Below are positions 39,187 through 49,640 of a stretch of DNA of 64,000 nucleotides, one piece after another (the stretch's first letter is position 1; the number at the start of each line of letters is the position of its first letter). The translations under genes and the position numbers were made by a program. Source of the DNA: Panopea generosa (lineage: Eukaryota; Mollusca; Bivalvia; Adapedonta; Hiatellidae). The notes below the pieces were generated by a model that saw nothing but the letters and a program-made list of their open reading frames with translations, was not told the origin of the DNA and ran no database searches. The stretch covers positions 23,527,184 through 23,591,183 of the forward strand of contig CM055896.1 in assembly GCA_029582155.1 (NCBI GenBank). Reading direction: 5' to 3'.

Positions 39187-40727
39187 TTAAAAAACACTTG
39201 GTTTATTAAAATAGTATTTTGGAATGTACGCTTTCCTTAAATCGGTATAGAAAGGACATAACAAAATAAAATGATATTCATCCTCTATATCGTCTAAGGT
39301 ACATAATGAGCATTTTCTCTGACTTCTTTCAATATTCATATGTCTATCCGTTTCAATGAATAGTTTATGGGATGACAATCTTATTTTTGCAATAATATTT
39401 CTATGTTTGGTGTTAACTAACAAAGTTAACAAAGTTAGATAATAAGACCTTTCAAAAGTTACCTTCGTTTCGCTATATAAATACAATGAAGAACATAATG
39501 CCATACTTGTACGCCATTGTGTAATATATATGTCTCTTAGGTGGTTTGTTAAAACTGGTATAAAACTATTTATATTAACTGATTCTGGATATAACCAATT
39601 CTCGTGAAAACCAGCGTTTTGTATAAGATTGCATACCTTAAACGACCAATTGATGATACGATTGTCATAATCAATTTCTTTTTTCTTGTTGTATACAACA
39701 GAACTTATAATACAATTCTTGCTTTTATTTTTATATAGTTTCAACCAATACTGAACTATTCTTACATAACTTGTAATATATAAAGGGAACCTACCAAGTT
39801 CAGAGTATATTGATAAAGCGTTTGTTGACAGTTTCACATTCATTAACCATTTACAAAATTGTTTATGAACAGTTTCCAAATGTTCTGCTTTAATGTGGCC
39901 GCACACTTCACAGCTATAGTTTAAAATAGACAAAACATATGAATCAAACAGGTTAAACATTATATCTACGGTAACTTCCTTATTTCTAGTTATACTGAAC
40001 AAAGAGTTCATTGCGCATAGCGGTTTTCCTTTAACAGTATTGGTAGATGGCATGAACGAACCCCCTCCAGACATGACTACATCTAAATAGTTAAAACTTT
40101 TCACTACTTCAAGACTTTTGCCTGCTTTTGTCCATATGTGTCCCTGGTTAATATTTCCACCTTTTTTGAATACTACTATTTTTGTCTTGTCAATGTTAAC
40201 GGTTATATTCCACTTCGTGCAGTAATATTCTAAATTATTTAAAGAATCTTGCAAACCCTCCCTTGTTAACGAACATAGCGCGGCGTCATCAGCAAACAAA
40301 CGAAGATAAATAGAAATCTGCTCCAACGTGAATCCAGCATGAGGAAAAGTGAAAACATTATGGGCGAAGTTATCTCCCCTTGAAACAATCCTAGTTCACT
40401 GTTAAAAAAGTCTTATAAAGAATTCAAATGTTTAACACACAGTTTCACCTCATCATACATGGACCTGATTAATGAGAATAATTTACCATCTATCCCAGAT
40501 CTAATTAACTTAAACCATAAAGTATTTCAGTCAATTAAATCATAGGCTTTTTTAAAGTCCACAAAACAACAGAATAATTGATTTTTACTGCTAAGTTGCT
40601 TTTCAATCAGTGAATTCAGGATGAATATAGCATTCACCGTACTATAATTGAGTTTAAACCCAAACTGAGACTCGGTCGATATATCATTTTCGGCGGTCCA
40701 TTTTTTTAATTGCTCATTCATTTTTTA
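39187..40727 (-). mobile_element. 5'-truncated LINE (non-LTR retrotransposon), reverse transcriptase relic
   Basis: Read on the minus strand. The reverse transcriptase fragment starts near 40727 (MNEQLKKWTAENDIST) with the conserved FGFKLNYSTVNAIFI and CCFVDFKKAYD blocks. An in-frame TGA at 40527-40529 replaces the residue after LID, where Arg (CGA) is usual. The block LWFKLIRSGIDGKLF follows, a second stop lies at about 40413, then GLFQGEITSPIMFSLFL and a frameshift at about 40335. A 379-codon open stretch (40326-39187) carries the catalytic FADD (about 40285-40296), the thumb region, and a C-x2-C-x9-H-x4-C knuckle (about 39257-39313). The endonuclease and 5' part are missing. The element is dead, but long parts are still open, so it is not very old. 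Clade is unresolved; the architecture suggests the CR1/L2 group. Confidence 0.9.
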
Positions 40728-40949
40728 TATTCGTGTACCAGATATAAGAATAAAGCGTATTATATGGTGTAAAGGCTGGAGCGATATATCAGGGCAGTAA
40801 TTGGGAAAATGTCATGGTCGAACAATGTGTGAAGTATGCTTTTAAATCGGCTCCGTCTGCTGTGAGAGTTTCTACAAAAAACAGCGTTTATTGCAGTCTT
40901 CTTTTCGGTATGTCTTGAAAGATGTTTAATGTTACTTACTCAAGGTAAC

Positions 40950-42370
40950 AAAAACCCTTAGTGTAACAAAAACCCTTAGTGTAATAATTCTTACGAAGTG
41001 TCGCAACCACAATCCATAGTGTAACAAAATCATTTTTTTACACTTGGGGTCATAACCATAACCCTTAGTGTAACAAAAATGGACTTTGTTACACCACTAT
41101 GGGTTACAGTTGCGACCCTTACACTAAGCGTATGTTTTGTATGATTATAAAACTGGTTCCCTTAGTGAAACAATTATTTTCCAACTAGAAATTTATTTGT
41201 CTCTGCTATGAAACGGGGGCATATAGTGTTGCCCATGTTCGTCCGACCGTCCGTCCGTCCATCTGTTCTGGTGCGTAGTGATTTCAGTAGGCCGGTGATA
41301 TATTGAATTTACACACAATATTTTATCTAAATGATATCAATTAATAAAAGAAAAAATACTGGTGGACTTTTTTTTATTATTACATTTTATATTTTGCCAA
41401 AATTATTGTTGTAACAAATAGAATAATGCTATCATAGTATTAGCGCTATCTTGAGTTCAAATTGTCAGAAAAGGAAAACTCATATTGATTTGGGGAGTTG
41501 GGTCGGGGTTCAAGGAGAAAAAGGTCAAGATCACTTTCACCAAAACTAGAACAATGTATAAACACTGTTGTATGTCACTCACCAATTGTTTCTCTATTTC
41601 TTAGATTTTCAACTCTTGAAAGTGACATAACCACTAAGACAGAATTAATTCCCGTGAGCAAAGTCAATATACGGTCAGCTATACACTGCACGACTATTAC
41701 TGTTCTTGTAGTGCTCTAGTTTTATGTTGGTTCTAAAACTAGCCTTCACCACCATTACAAAGGCATTATCTTAATAGCATATGCTAACGTCGCAATATGA
41801 TATCAAATTTGCTGTGCTCATTTCTTTGACATTTTGTAATGATGGAATACTAATAAAATGATCACTTAATGTTTAAAAACAATGACAAAATTTGAAGGTA
41901 AGTGGGCACTTATCCTATTTTTAAAATCTTTTATTAAAGTCTCATCGTAGTATATACAATATAATCGCATGCAATAATAAAACAAATCATACACTATGTC
42001 ACTCTTTGAAGAGTTTGTAGACTGAGAGGTATACTATTAAACTGTTGTTAAAAATGTAAATAAACAGCAGTCTAATATATTATTGTGGATTTCCTTTAAA
42101 TTTTCTTTTTAAATAAAAACTAACTACCAGATGTTAAGAAAAAACGTACAGCATCTCTGATTTTGTTACACTAAAAGTAATAGCCGCAACCTTTAAGGGT
42201 CGCCATTGTAACCTTTAGTGTAACAAAATAAGTTTGTGTTACAATAAGGATCTCCAGCCGCGTAAGTTTGTGTTACGCTAAAGATTATTTATTACCGCAA
42301 CACTTAGTGTAATAAAATAATTTTGGTGTAAATGTTATTTGGTGAAGAAAATCTTATTCTTACGATAAGT
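40950..42370. mobile_element. Dispersed repeat family 'E', copy 2
   Basis: Collinear with copy 1. It has CCCTTAGTGTAACAAA blocks at 40960-41120, then GCGTATGTTTTGTA, ATTTATTTGTCTCTGCTATG, GGGGGCATATAGTGTTGCCC and a GTCCGTCCGTCC run at 41240-41265. Next comes AAAAAGGTCAAGATCACTTT (about 41518). Related end motifs return at 42160-42320, and AAAATCTTATT at about 42345 is also shared. It is longer than copy 1, probably through an insertion around 41600-42150. There is no long frame. Confidence 0.65.
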
Positions 42371-43065
42371 GCAAGTTTTGGTGAAAATCCCAAAAAGTAG
42401 CAATGTTCGCAAATTTAACCGATTTTCAAATTTATGTTTTTCATATTATCTATATTATGTAATAGAAGTTTATTCTTACGAAAAAAAAAACGAAAAATTA
42501 CATTTGGCAATTTAAAACGTCAGAATGTTGTGTTCTCAATTGATGAAAATAAATTTTCAGAACGCTGAGCGGTTAATTAATTGTGAAATAAATACTCAAA
42601 GCTTGAGACTATATAAACATACAACATAAGACAAAAAAATGAAAGAAATGCAAACAAAACTTTAGATAAAATAGATTTCCGTTTTTTTCGTCCGATGTAT
42701 CTTGGTTCTGAACACCTGCATCGATGATGGCGATGCTCCATTTAAGTAACAGTGACATTGACCTTGACCTAAAAATCGTGACATACGGAAGAAGGGACGT
42801 ACGGACGGTACGACGGACAGACGGACGGACCTGGGTAGCACTTTAACTCCTCCATTTCAAGGCGGCGGCATAAACAACACGTAACAGTATTAAACAAATA
42901 CATTGTATAAATCCCTGCGATTGTTTAAACAGGCAAAAATCCAAGCGTAATGTTAACCAGTGACATTCTATAACTTTGAAACAAGAAACATTTTAGATAT
43001 TAACCAAACAAACTGCTCTGTAGTTCACAGTGCTAACACTGAACAATTTGTAAACTCTTTCCTTG
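42371..43065. other. Non-coding stretch with inverted GTCCGTCC end
   Basis: AT-rich DNA. At 42795-42870 the segment GACGGACAGACGGACGGACC and the following CTCCATTTCAAGG look like a degenerate inverted match to the GAAACGGGGGCATATAG...GTCCGTCC segment at 41205-41265, so an element may span about 41205-42870. AGTGACATTGACCTTGACCT (42749) is likewise inverted relative to AAGGTCAAGATCACTTT at 41520. Confidence 0.4.
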
Positions 43066-45447
43066 TTACAACTGTGGTTTAGTTGCACCAGCTAGAAGAA
43101 AGTACTACCAGCGCCCAGACAGCTGAGGTATTTACAACTGTGGTTTAGTTGCACCAGCTAGAAAAGAGCACTACCAGCGCCCAGACAGCTGAGGTATTTA
43201 CACCTGTGGTTTAGTTGCACCAGCCAAAAGAACGCACTACTAGCACCTAGACAGCTGAGGTATTTACAACTGTGGTTTAGTTGCACCAGCTAGAATAGAG
43301 CATTACCAGTACTCAGACAGCTGAGGCATTTACAACTGTAGTTTAGTTGCACCAGCTAGAGAAGAGCATTACCAGCGCCCAGACAGCTGAGGTATTTACA
43401 ACTGTGGTTTATTTGCACCAGCTAGAATAGAGCATTACCAGCACCCAGACAGCTGAGGCATTTACAACTGTGGTTTAGTTGCACCAGCTAAAATAGAGCA
43501 TTACCAGCATCCAGACAGCTGAGGTATTTACAACTATGGTTTAGCTGCACCAGCTAGAATAGAGCACTACCAGCACCCGGACAGCTGACGTATTTACAAC
43601 TGTGGTTTAGTTGCACCAGCTAGAAGAAAGCACTACCAGCGCCCAGACAGCTGACGTATTTACAACTGTGGTTTAGTTGCACCAGCTAGAATAGAGCATT
43701 ACCAGCACCCAGACAGCTGACGTATTTACAACTGTGGTTTAGTTGCACCAGCTAGAATAGAGCATTACCAGCACCCAGACAGCTGAGGCATTTACAACTG
43801 TGGTTTAGTTGCACCAGCTAGAATAGAGCATTACCAGCACCCAGACAGCTGAGGCATTTACAACTGTGGTTTAGTTGCACCAGCTAGAAGAAAGCACTAC
43901 CAGCACCCAGACAGTTGAGGTATTTACAACTGTGGTTTAGTTGCACCATCTAGAAGAAAGCACTACCAGCGCCCAGACAGCTGAGGTATTTACAACTGTG
44001 GTTTAGTTGCACCAGCTAGAAGAGAGCGCTATCAGCGCCCAGACAGCTGACGTATTTACAACTGTGATTTAGTTGCACCAGCTAGAAGAAAGCACTACCA
44101 GCGCCCAGACAGCTGAGGCATTTACAACTGTGGTTTAGTTGCACCAGCTAGAAGAAAGCACTACCAGCGCCCAGACAGCTGACGTATTTACAACTGTGGT
44201 TTAGTTGCACCAGCTAGAAGAGAGCACTACCAGCGCCCAGACAGCTGAGGTATTTACAACTGTGGTTTAGTTGCACCAGCTAGAAGAGAGCACTACCAGC
44301 ACCCAGACAGCTGAGGCATTTACAACTGTGGTTTAGTTGCACCAGCTAAAAAAGAGCATTACTAGCGCCCAGACAGATGAGGCATTTACAACTGTGGTTT
44401 AGTTGCACCAGCTAAAATAGAAAACTACCAGCACCCGGACAGCTGAGGCATTTACAACTATGGTTTAGTTGCACCAGCTAGAAGAAAGCACTACCAGCGC
44501 CCAGACAGCTGAGGTATTTACAACTGTAGTTTAGTTGCACCAGCTAGAAGAAAGCACTACCAGCGCCCAGACAGCTGAGGTATTTACAACTGTTGTTTAG
44601 TTGCACCAGCTAGAAGAGAGCACTACAAGCACCCAGACAGTTGAGGTATTTACAACTGTGGTTTAGTTGCACCAGCTAGAAAAGAGCACTATCAGCGCCC
44701 AGACAGCTGAGGTATTTACAACTGTGGTTTAGTTGCACCAGCTAGAAGAGAGCACTACAAGCACCCAGACAGCTGAGGCATTTACAACTGTGGTTTAGTT
44801 GCACCAGCTAGAAAAGAGCACTACCAGCGACCAGACAGCTGAGGTTTTTACAACTGTGGTTTAGTTGCACCAGCTAGAATTAAGCATTATCAGCACCCAG
44901 ACAGCTGAGGCATATACAACTGTGGTTTAGTTGCACCAGCTAGAATAGAGCATTACCAGCACCAAAACAGCTGAGGCATTTACAACTGTGATTTAGTTGC
45001 ACCAGCTAGAATAGAGCATTACCAGCACCCAGACAGCTGAGGTATTTACAACTATGGTTTAGTTGCACCAGCTAGAATAGAGCATTACCAGCACCCAGAC
45101 AGCTGAGGCATTTACAACTATGGTTTAGTTGCACCAGCTAGAAGAAAGCACTATCAGCGCCCAGACAGCTGACGTATTTACAACTGTGGTTTAGTTGCAC
45201 CATCTAGAAGAAAGCACTACCAGCGCCCAGACAGCTGAGGTATTTACAACTGTGGTTTAGTTGCACCAGCTAGAAGAGAGCACTACCAGCGCCCAGACAG
45301 CTGAGGTATTTACAACTGTGGTTTAGTTGCACCAGCTAGAAGAGAGCCCTACCAGCACCCAGACAGCTGAGACATTTACAACTGTGGTTTAGTTGCACCA
45401 GCTAGAAGAGAGCACTACCAGCACCCAGACAGCTGAGGCATTTAAAA
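43066..45447. repeat. 66-bp satellite array (second, unrelated family)
   Basis: About 36 units of 66 bp reading GGTATTTACAACTGTGGTTT, AGTTGCACCAGCTAGAAGAG, AGCACTACCAGCGCCCAGAC, AGCTGA. Positions 43081 and 43147 show the 66-bp step. Variable sites are few (AGAAGA/AGAATA, GCGCCC/GCACCC, GAGG/GACG, GTATTT/GCATTT) and form mixed haplotypes without an obvious long higher-order period. It has the same period as the array at 9426-11600 but no sequence similarity that I can see. The array stops at about 45447, directly against a LINE fragment. Confidence 0.95.
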
Positions 45448-45449
45448 CT

Positions 45450-45690
45450 AGTCTTCAGAGCTTATGCAGACTTACCAGAGTTCAACCTTAAAACAAACGG
45501 ATCATTAGAAAATATAACATTTAACAAAGGTGATATACAATATATATTAAAAATATTAAATGTCAATAAAGCTAGTGGATGCGGTCTTATATTAGTCATA
45601 AGATGTTAAAAGAAACTGCCCATGCTGTGTCAAACCCACTTTGTATACTGTAATTAAGCCACCGATATAAACTGTCACGTGTTCTATTAA
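45450..45690 (+). pseudogene. LINE reverse transcriptase fragment (N-terminal part)
   Basis: Plus-strand reading gives FNLKTNGSLENITFNKGDIQ, then YILKILNVNKASGCGLI (normally NKASGPDxI). After a +1 shift at about 45590 it gives ISHKMLKETAHAVSNPLCIL. This is the typical region just before and at the start of a non-LTR reverse transcriptase domain. It is cut at the left by the satellite boundary and decays after 45690. Catalytic blocks are absent. Confidence 0.75.
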
Positions 45691-46320
45691 TCCAACGCCC
45701 CATGCTGCGAGAGACGTCTGCGTTAACAATAGAATATGATCCCAGGATATGTTCATAGCATGTGGTATGTTATTTTAATCCCAGTATCATCATAGGTCAC
45801 CCAATTAGACATACTTTATGACCTGTTGTATGTTATATTTTGTGGTTATTTTATAACTACCTAATCGACTAAATTTGATTCATATAATTTTTATTTGTTG
45901 GAAGGTTTCATTAACGGGGTAAAATGAGTTATTTTGCTAACTACATAATTATATACTGGGAGGATAAATGTTGTTCGCTAACGTCACTTTGAACACTATT
46001 TTTATTTATATCGCGATGGTGTCTAATAAAGATTACTTAAGACACTTTTCTAAGCGCTGCCACATATGGCATGAAACACATCCAGTCACATTATACTGAA
46101 ACCGGGCCGACCAGACATAGAAATATCCTATAATTGCTGAACGTCAAGCGAGATAGCCTATAGTACCATTATTAAAGTCTTTAGTATGACCGAACTCACG
46201 ACTTTTCGCAGGCGAGGCGGACTCTCTATCACTACTAGAACATATACTATCGAACTTTTTGGGATACAGACAATATTGTCCCCAGCAGATCTTTAACCCG
46301 GCTTTTCTTTGACCTTATAA
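45691..46320. other. Non-coding stretch
   Basis: Complex AT-rich sequence after the LINE fragment. No repeat structure or coding frame is recognised. Confidence 0.55.
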
Positions 46321-46462
46321 TATTTATTACTGTTACTCTTACTATTACAACTACCATTACCATAACCATCATAATCACCATCACCATCAACATCACCATC
46401 ACCATCAACATCATCGCCACCGTCACCGTCATCGTCATCGTCGTCGTCGTCGTCGTCGTCCA
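46321..46462. repeat. ATC/GTC trinucleotide microsatellite
   Basis: Degenerate ACCATC/ATCATC/GTCATC repeats that end in about eight clean GTC units (46435-46460). On the minus strand it gives a Met/Val-rich low-complexity frame that should not be read as a membrane protein. Confidence 0.9.
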
Positions 46463-46911
46463 AATATCAAATTTATACTTATTAAATGTTGTTTAAAATG
46501 CGTCTACAAGTTGGGTATTTTTTCAAAACTCTAAAGTAATTATTATTTTAAAAATTAAGACAATCACTTAAATTCTCTATATCCTCTATATAAAATGAAG
46601 GAAATATCAAGAGAAACTGGATATTATCTCTCCAACAACATCTTTCAAACACATTATTCCTAATTTGTACTTATAAATATAACAATGCATTTTATTAAGC
46701 TTTCTATTGATATTAATACTATTTTGATAAGATTGTATCTCTGGTTAAAAGCACCCCAGTATAAGGCACCGTGTTTATACTGGAGCAGTGTATTTGTCAT
46801 AAGTTCTCCCTTTCTGTATTTGCTTTAGATAATGTGTTTATATGATAAGATGTGTGCTATTATGAACAATGAACGCCATACATTTATATGTTGACATCAA
46901 GGATCTATATA
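46463..46911. other. Non-coding stretch
   Basis: AT-rich sequence between the microsatellite and the inverted dispersed element. Nothing is recognised. Confidence 0.5.
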
Positions 46912-47388
46912 GGTTTTAGGTGTCATCCCACCATTGATTTTTGTTCTTTATTCTATAGTAAATAATAAAAGTTTGAAGGCTTGTCATTCATAGAGAGACC
47001 CAAATGAAAGAAGTGAAACCTACATTTTACTGTTTGTCAACCTATGCACTATCAAAATATGATGAGAAAAGTAGGGGTCATGTGTCATATAAGAGATTTT
47101 TTTTCTGCTCAGTGTGTTCACTGGTGACAAAGTGAAAGAAGACTTCCTAAATCATGTATTCATACCCCAATTTCCAAGCATCAATTTTTTTTTCTAAATT
47201 CACAATTCAAACATGACAATGCTGTCAAAGTGTTCAAAATACATCAATAATGCCATTCAAATAAAAAAATGAGCATTAAAATAAGGAAAATGCATTTTTA
47301 AAGAAGAAGAAATGAGGATTATTTAAAACCGCCATTATGCGACTACCCCACGGAAGCACTTCCTTTTTGCAATGGTGGTACTATGCCT
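46912..47388 (-). mobile_element. ~475-bp dispersed repeat, inverted copy
   Basis: Reverse complement of 34638-35112. It starts near AGGTGTCATCCCACCATTGA (46919) and ends at GCAATGGTGGTACTATGCC (about 47369-47387). Small indels occur in the A/T runs. The two copies face each other across about 12 kb that contains the LINE and the second 66-bp satellite. Confidence 0.85.
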
Positions 47389-48404
47389 TTATATATAATT
47401 CCTTGGTTGATATACCAGTATTATGCTCATGTCTATTTTTTTTTTATAAAGACTATATTAACTCCATGTGTCATCTATTGTTCATCTGCTATTTACAAGG
47501 AATAATATAGAGATAAAAATCCTTGTATTTTATGATTGCGTATCAAAGAGAAACATACTTTGTACTAACAAGCTAAACACATTTTACAACATTTTTCTTT
47601 CTGCGCAAATTGATTAGAACAACAAACTATCTTTATTTTCTAAGTATATATTTTTTTATGAAATAGATTTTAACATTTTGGTCCTTTTCATGGTTTTCCA
47701 CAAGCACTATCAGATTTTTAGCGCATTCTCGTAAGTGATAATTTGATTATTGCTATATGTGTATTCTTGTTATCAGTATATATATCAATGCCTCGAGGCC
47801 ATAACAATTTAAAGGGATATACGACAATGCCGAAAGTCGAGTTTACCCGTTCTCGTATAAAAGCGATCTTTAAAGCTGTGGACATATAAACCAGTAAACT
47901 AGTATACCTAGATTATAAGATGTATTTTATCGTTACACTTTAAATATATGTTCTTTAACCGATATCCTATAGTTTCATAGAAGAGTTATATAGAGCACAT
48001 ATTCTGATTATATGATATGATTCGCTACTTATTACAGACGTACGTTTTTTTAAATATTATTTCCATTTTATAATTTGTTCTCAAGTGTTTAATTTGTCCA
48101 TCAGTTAGTATAAAGTGGATACTCTTAAAGTACACATTGGACACCAACACTACCTTCTATTGTCCCACATTGTCCCACAACCTGTTACGAGGGGAATACA
48201 ATAACGCCCGTCGCTGATTAGCTCACGCTGTGAGACGCCATTGTTCCGGCATGTAATATTATAAAAAAAACTGTGTGGCTTGTTAACATTTTTGCCATTA
48301 TTTTTTTTAAAAAAGGTTGGGATTTATAATGTTTTGGGGCATCGAAAGTAAATATATTTTATTTGCGAAGTTTACTTTGAGTTAAAATATTTAAAGGACT
48401 TTGA
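47389..48404. other. AT-rich non-coding stretch
   Basis: No coding frame or repeat structure is recognised. T-rich and A-rich runs are common. Confidence 0.55.
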
Positions 48405-48800
48405 TTTTACAACAAGTATCACTATTTCTGTTACTACCACGCTTACTTCTACTACAATACGTACACTTACAACACAAACTTCTACAACTACTAATGCAAT
48501 GAATACTACTAATGCTTCTAATATAACTACCACTACTACTACCACTACTTCAACTACTACCGATGCTACTACTACCACCATTAGCGCTTCAACTAATACA
48601 ACCACTACTACTACCACTACATCAACTACTACCGATGCTACAACTACCACTACTAACATTACTGCTATAACTTATACAACTACTACTAATGCTACTACCA
48701 CTACAATTATCACTTATACCACTAATAATAATGCTACTACTACCACCACTTACCACCACAACTACTACTACTATTACTACTACTACTACTACTACTACTT

Positions 48801-48858
<58 letters not shown>

Positions 48859-48886
48859 AACAACCACCACCACCACCACCACCACA

Positions 48887-48917
<31 letters not shown>

Positions 48918-48918
48918 A
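48405..48918. repeat. ACT/ACC trinucleotide microsatellite, ~0.5 kb
   Basis: Degenerate on the left (ACTACTACCACT with GCT, AAT and TCA interruptions) and purest at about 48760-48915, with runs of ACT and a short CAC block. Several frames on both strands stay open and give Thr-, Tyr- or Val-rich strings purely because of the repeat. No gene is implied. Confidence 0.95.
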
Positions 48919-49169
48919 TGCCATAAGAATTCCAAATTGGACAGGGTGTTGTTTTTTTACTACTTTAATTCCATTTGTCTCAGTATTTTACGGACTTTTT
49001 GAGCTGAAATTTAACTTAATAATAGTTATAATTATCCAAAAATATTAAGTTTATAACATTAAAGTTCATAATGAAAACAAAAGTTTTTCCTGAAATTCAC
49101 TGTGTTGTGTTCTTTATAGAACACTATAAACACCGAGGCATACCCTTTAGTCAAGACGGCAAATGGTAC

Positions 49170-49640
49170 AAGCATATAGATTTTATCATTCATCTGATGA
49201 AATTTATAAATTTAAACTTAATAAAACTCTCTTAATCAAAAATACATGTCATGTATGAGCCCGATTTTAGAATATGCTGCTATTGCATGGGATGGGTGCA
49301 CTGATTATAAAACATACACACTGAATACAAATGCAATATGAAGCTGTGGGAATTGTCACAGGCTTAACTAGATCCGTTTCAATCAACAACTTTATAAGAA
49401 AAATTGTCTGATCATTGTAAAGATACAAAAGCTTATTCATGTCTATAAAATTAAAATGGATTATAACCTGATATTTACACGAGTATACTTGATCCTTCCA
49501 TTGCCGTTAATAATCTATACAATCTTAGAAATCAGCACAATCTGCAAGTACGATCTACGGTATTTTCAAACCTATTTTAAATAAACGGGACAGCAGAACC
49601 TATGCACCGACTTTTAGGATCCGATTTTTGAAGGCGCCGA
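49170..49640 (+). pseudogene. LINE reverse transcriptase fragment (C-terminal part)
   Basis: Frame-shifted plus-strand readings give KFKLNKTLLIKN (about 49210), PILEYAAIAWDGCTDYKTYT (about 49260), then QYEAVGIVTGLTRSVSI (about 49334). Further on they give DPSIAVNNLYNLRNQHNLQV (about 49490-49550). This order (RPxLEYA..VWD, QxxAxxIVTGL, YxLRN) is the thumb and post-RT region of CR1/jockey-type LINEs. At least two frameshifts and several stops are present. It could be the distal part of the same element whose N-terminal RT piece lies at 45450-45690. Confidence 0.75.

Noticed and set aside
46247-46438. Met/Val-rich 63-residue membrane peptide on the minus strand
   Set aside because: Translation of the ATC/GTC microsatellite.
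48499-49048. Thr/Tyr-rich or Val-rich membrane-like proteins
   Set aside because: Direct translation of an ACT/ACC microsatellite, equally open in several phases.
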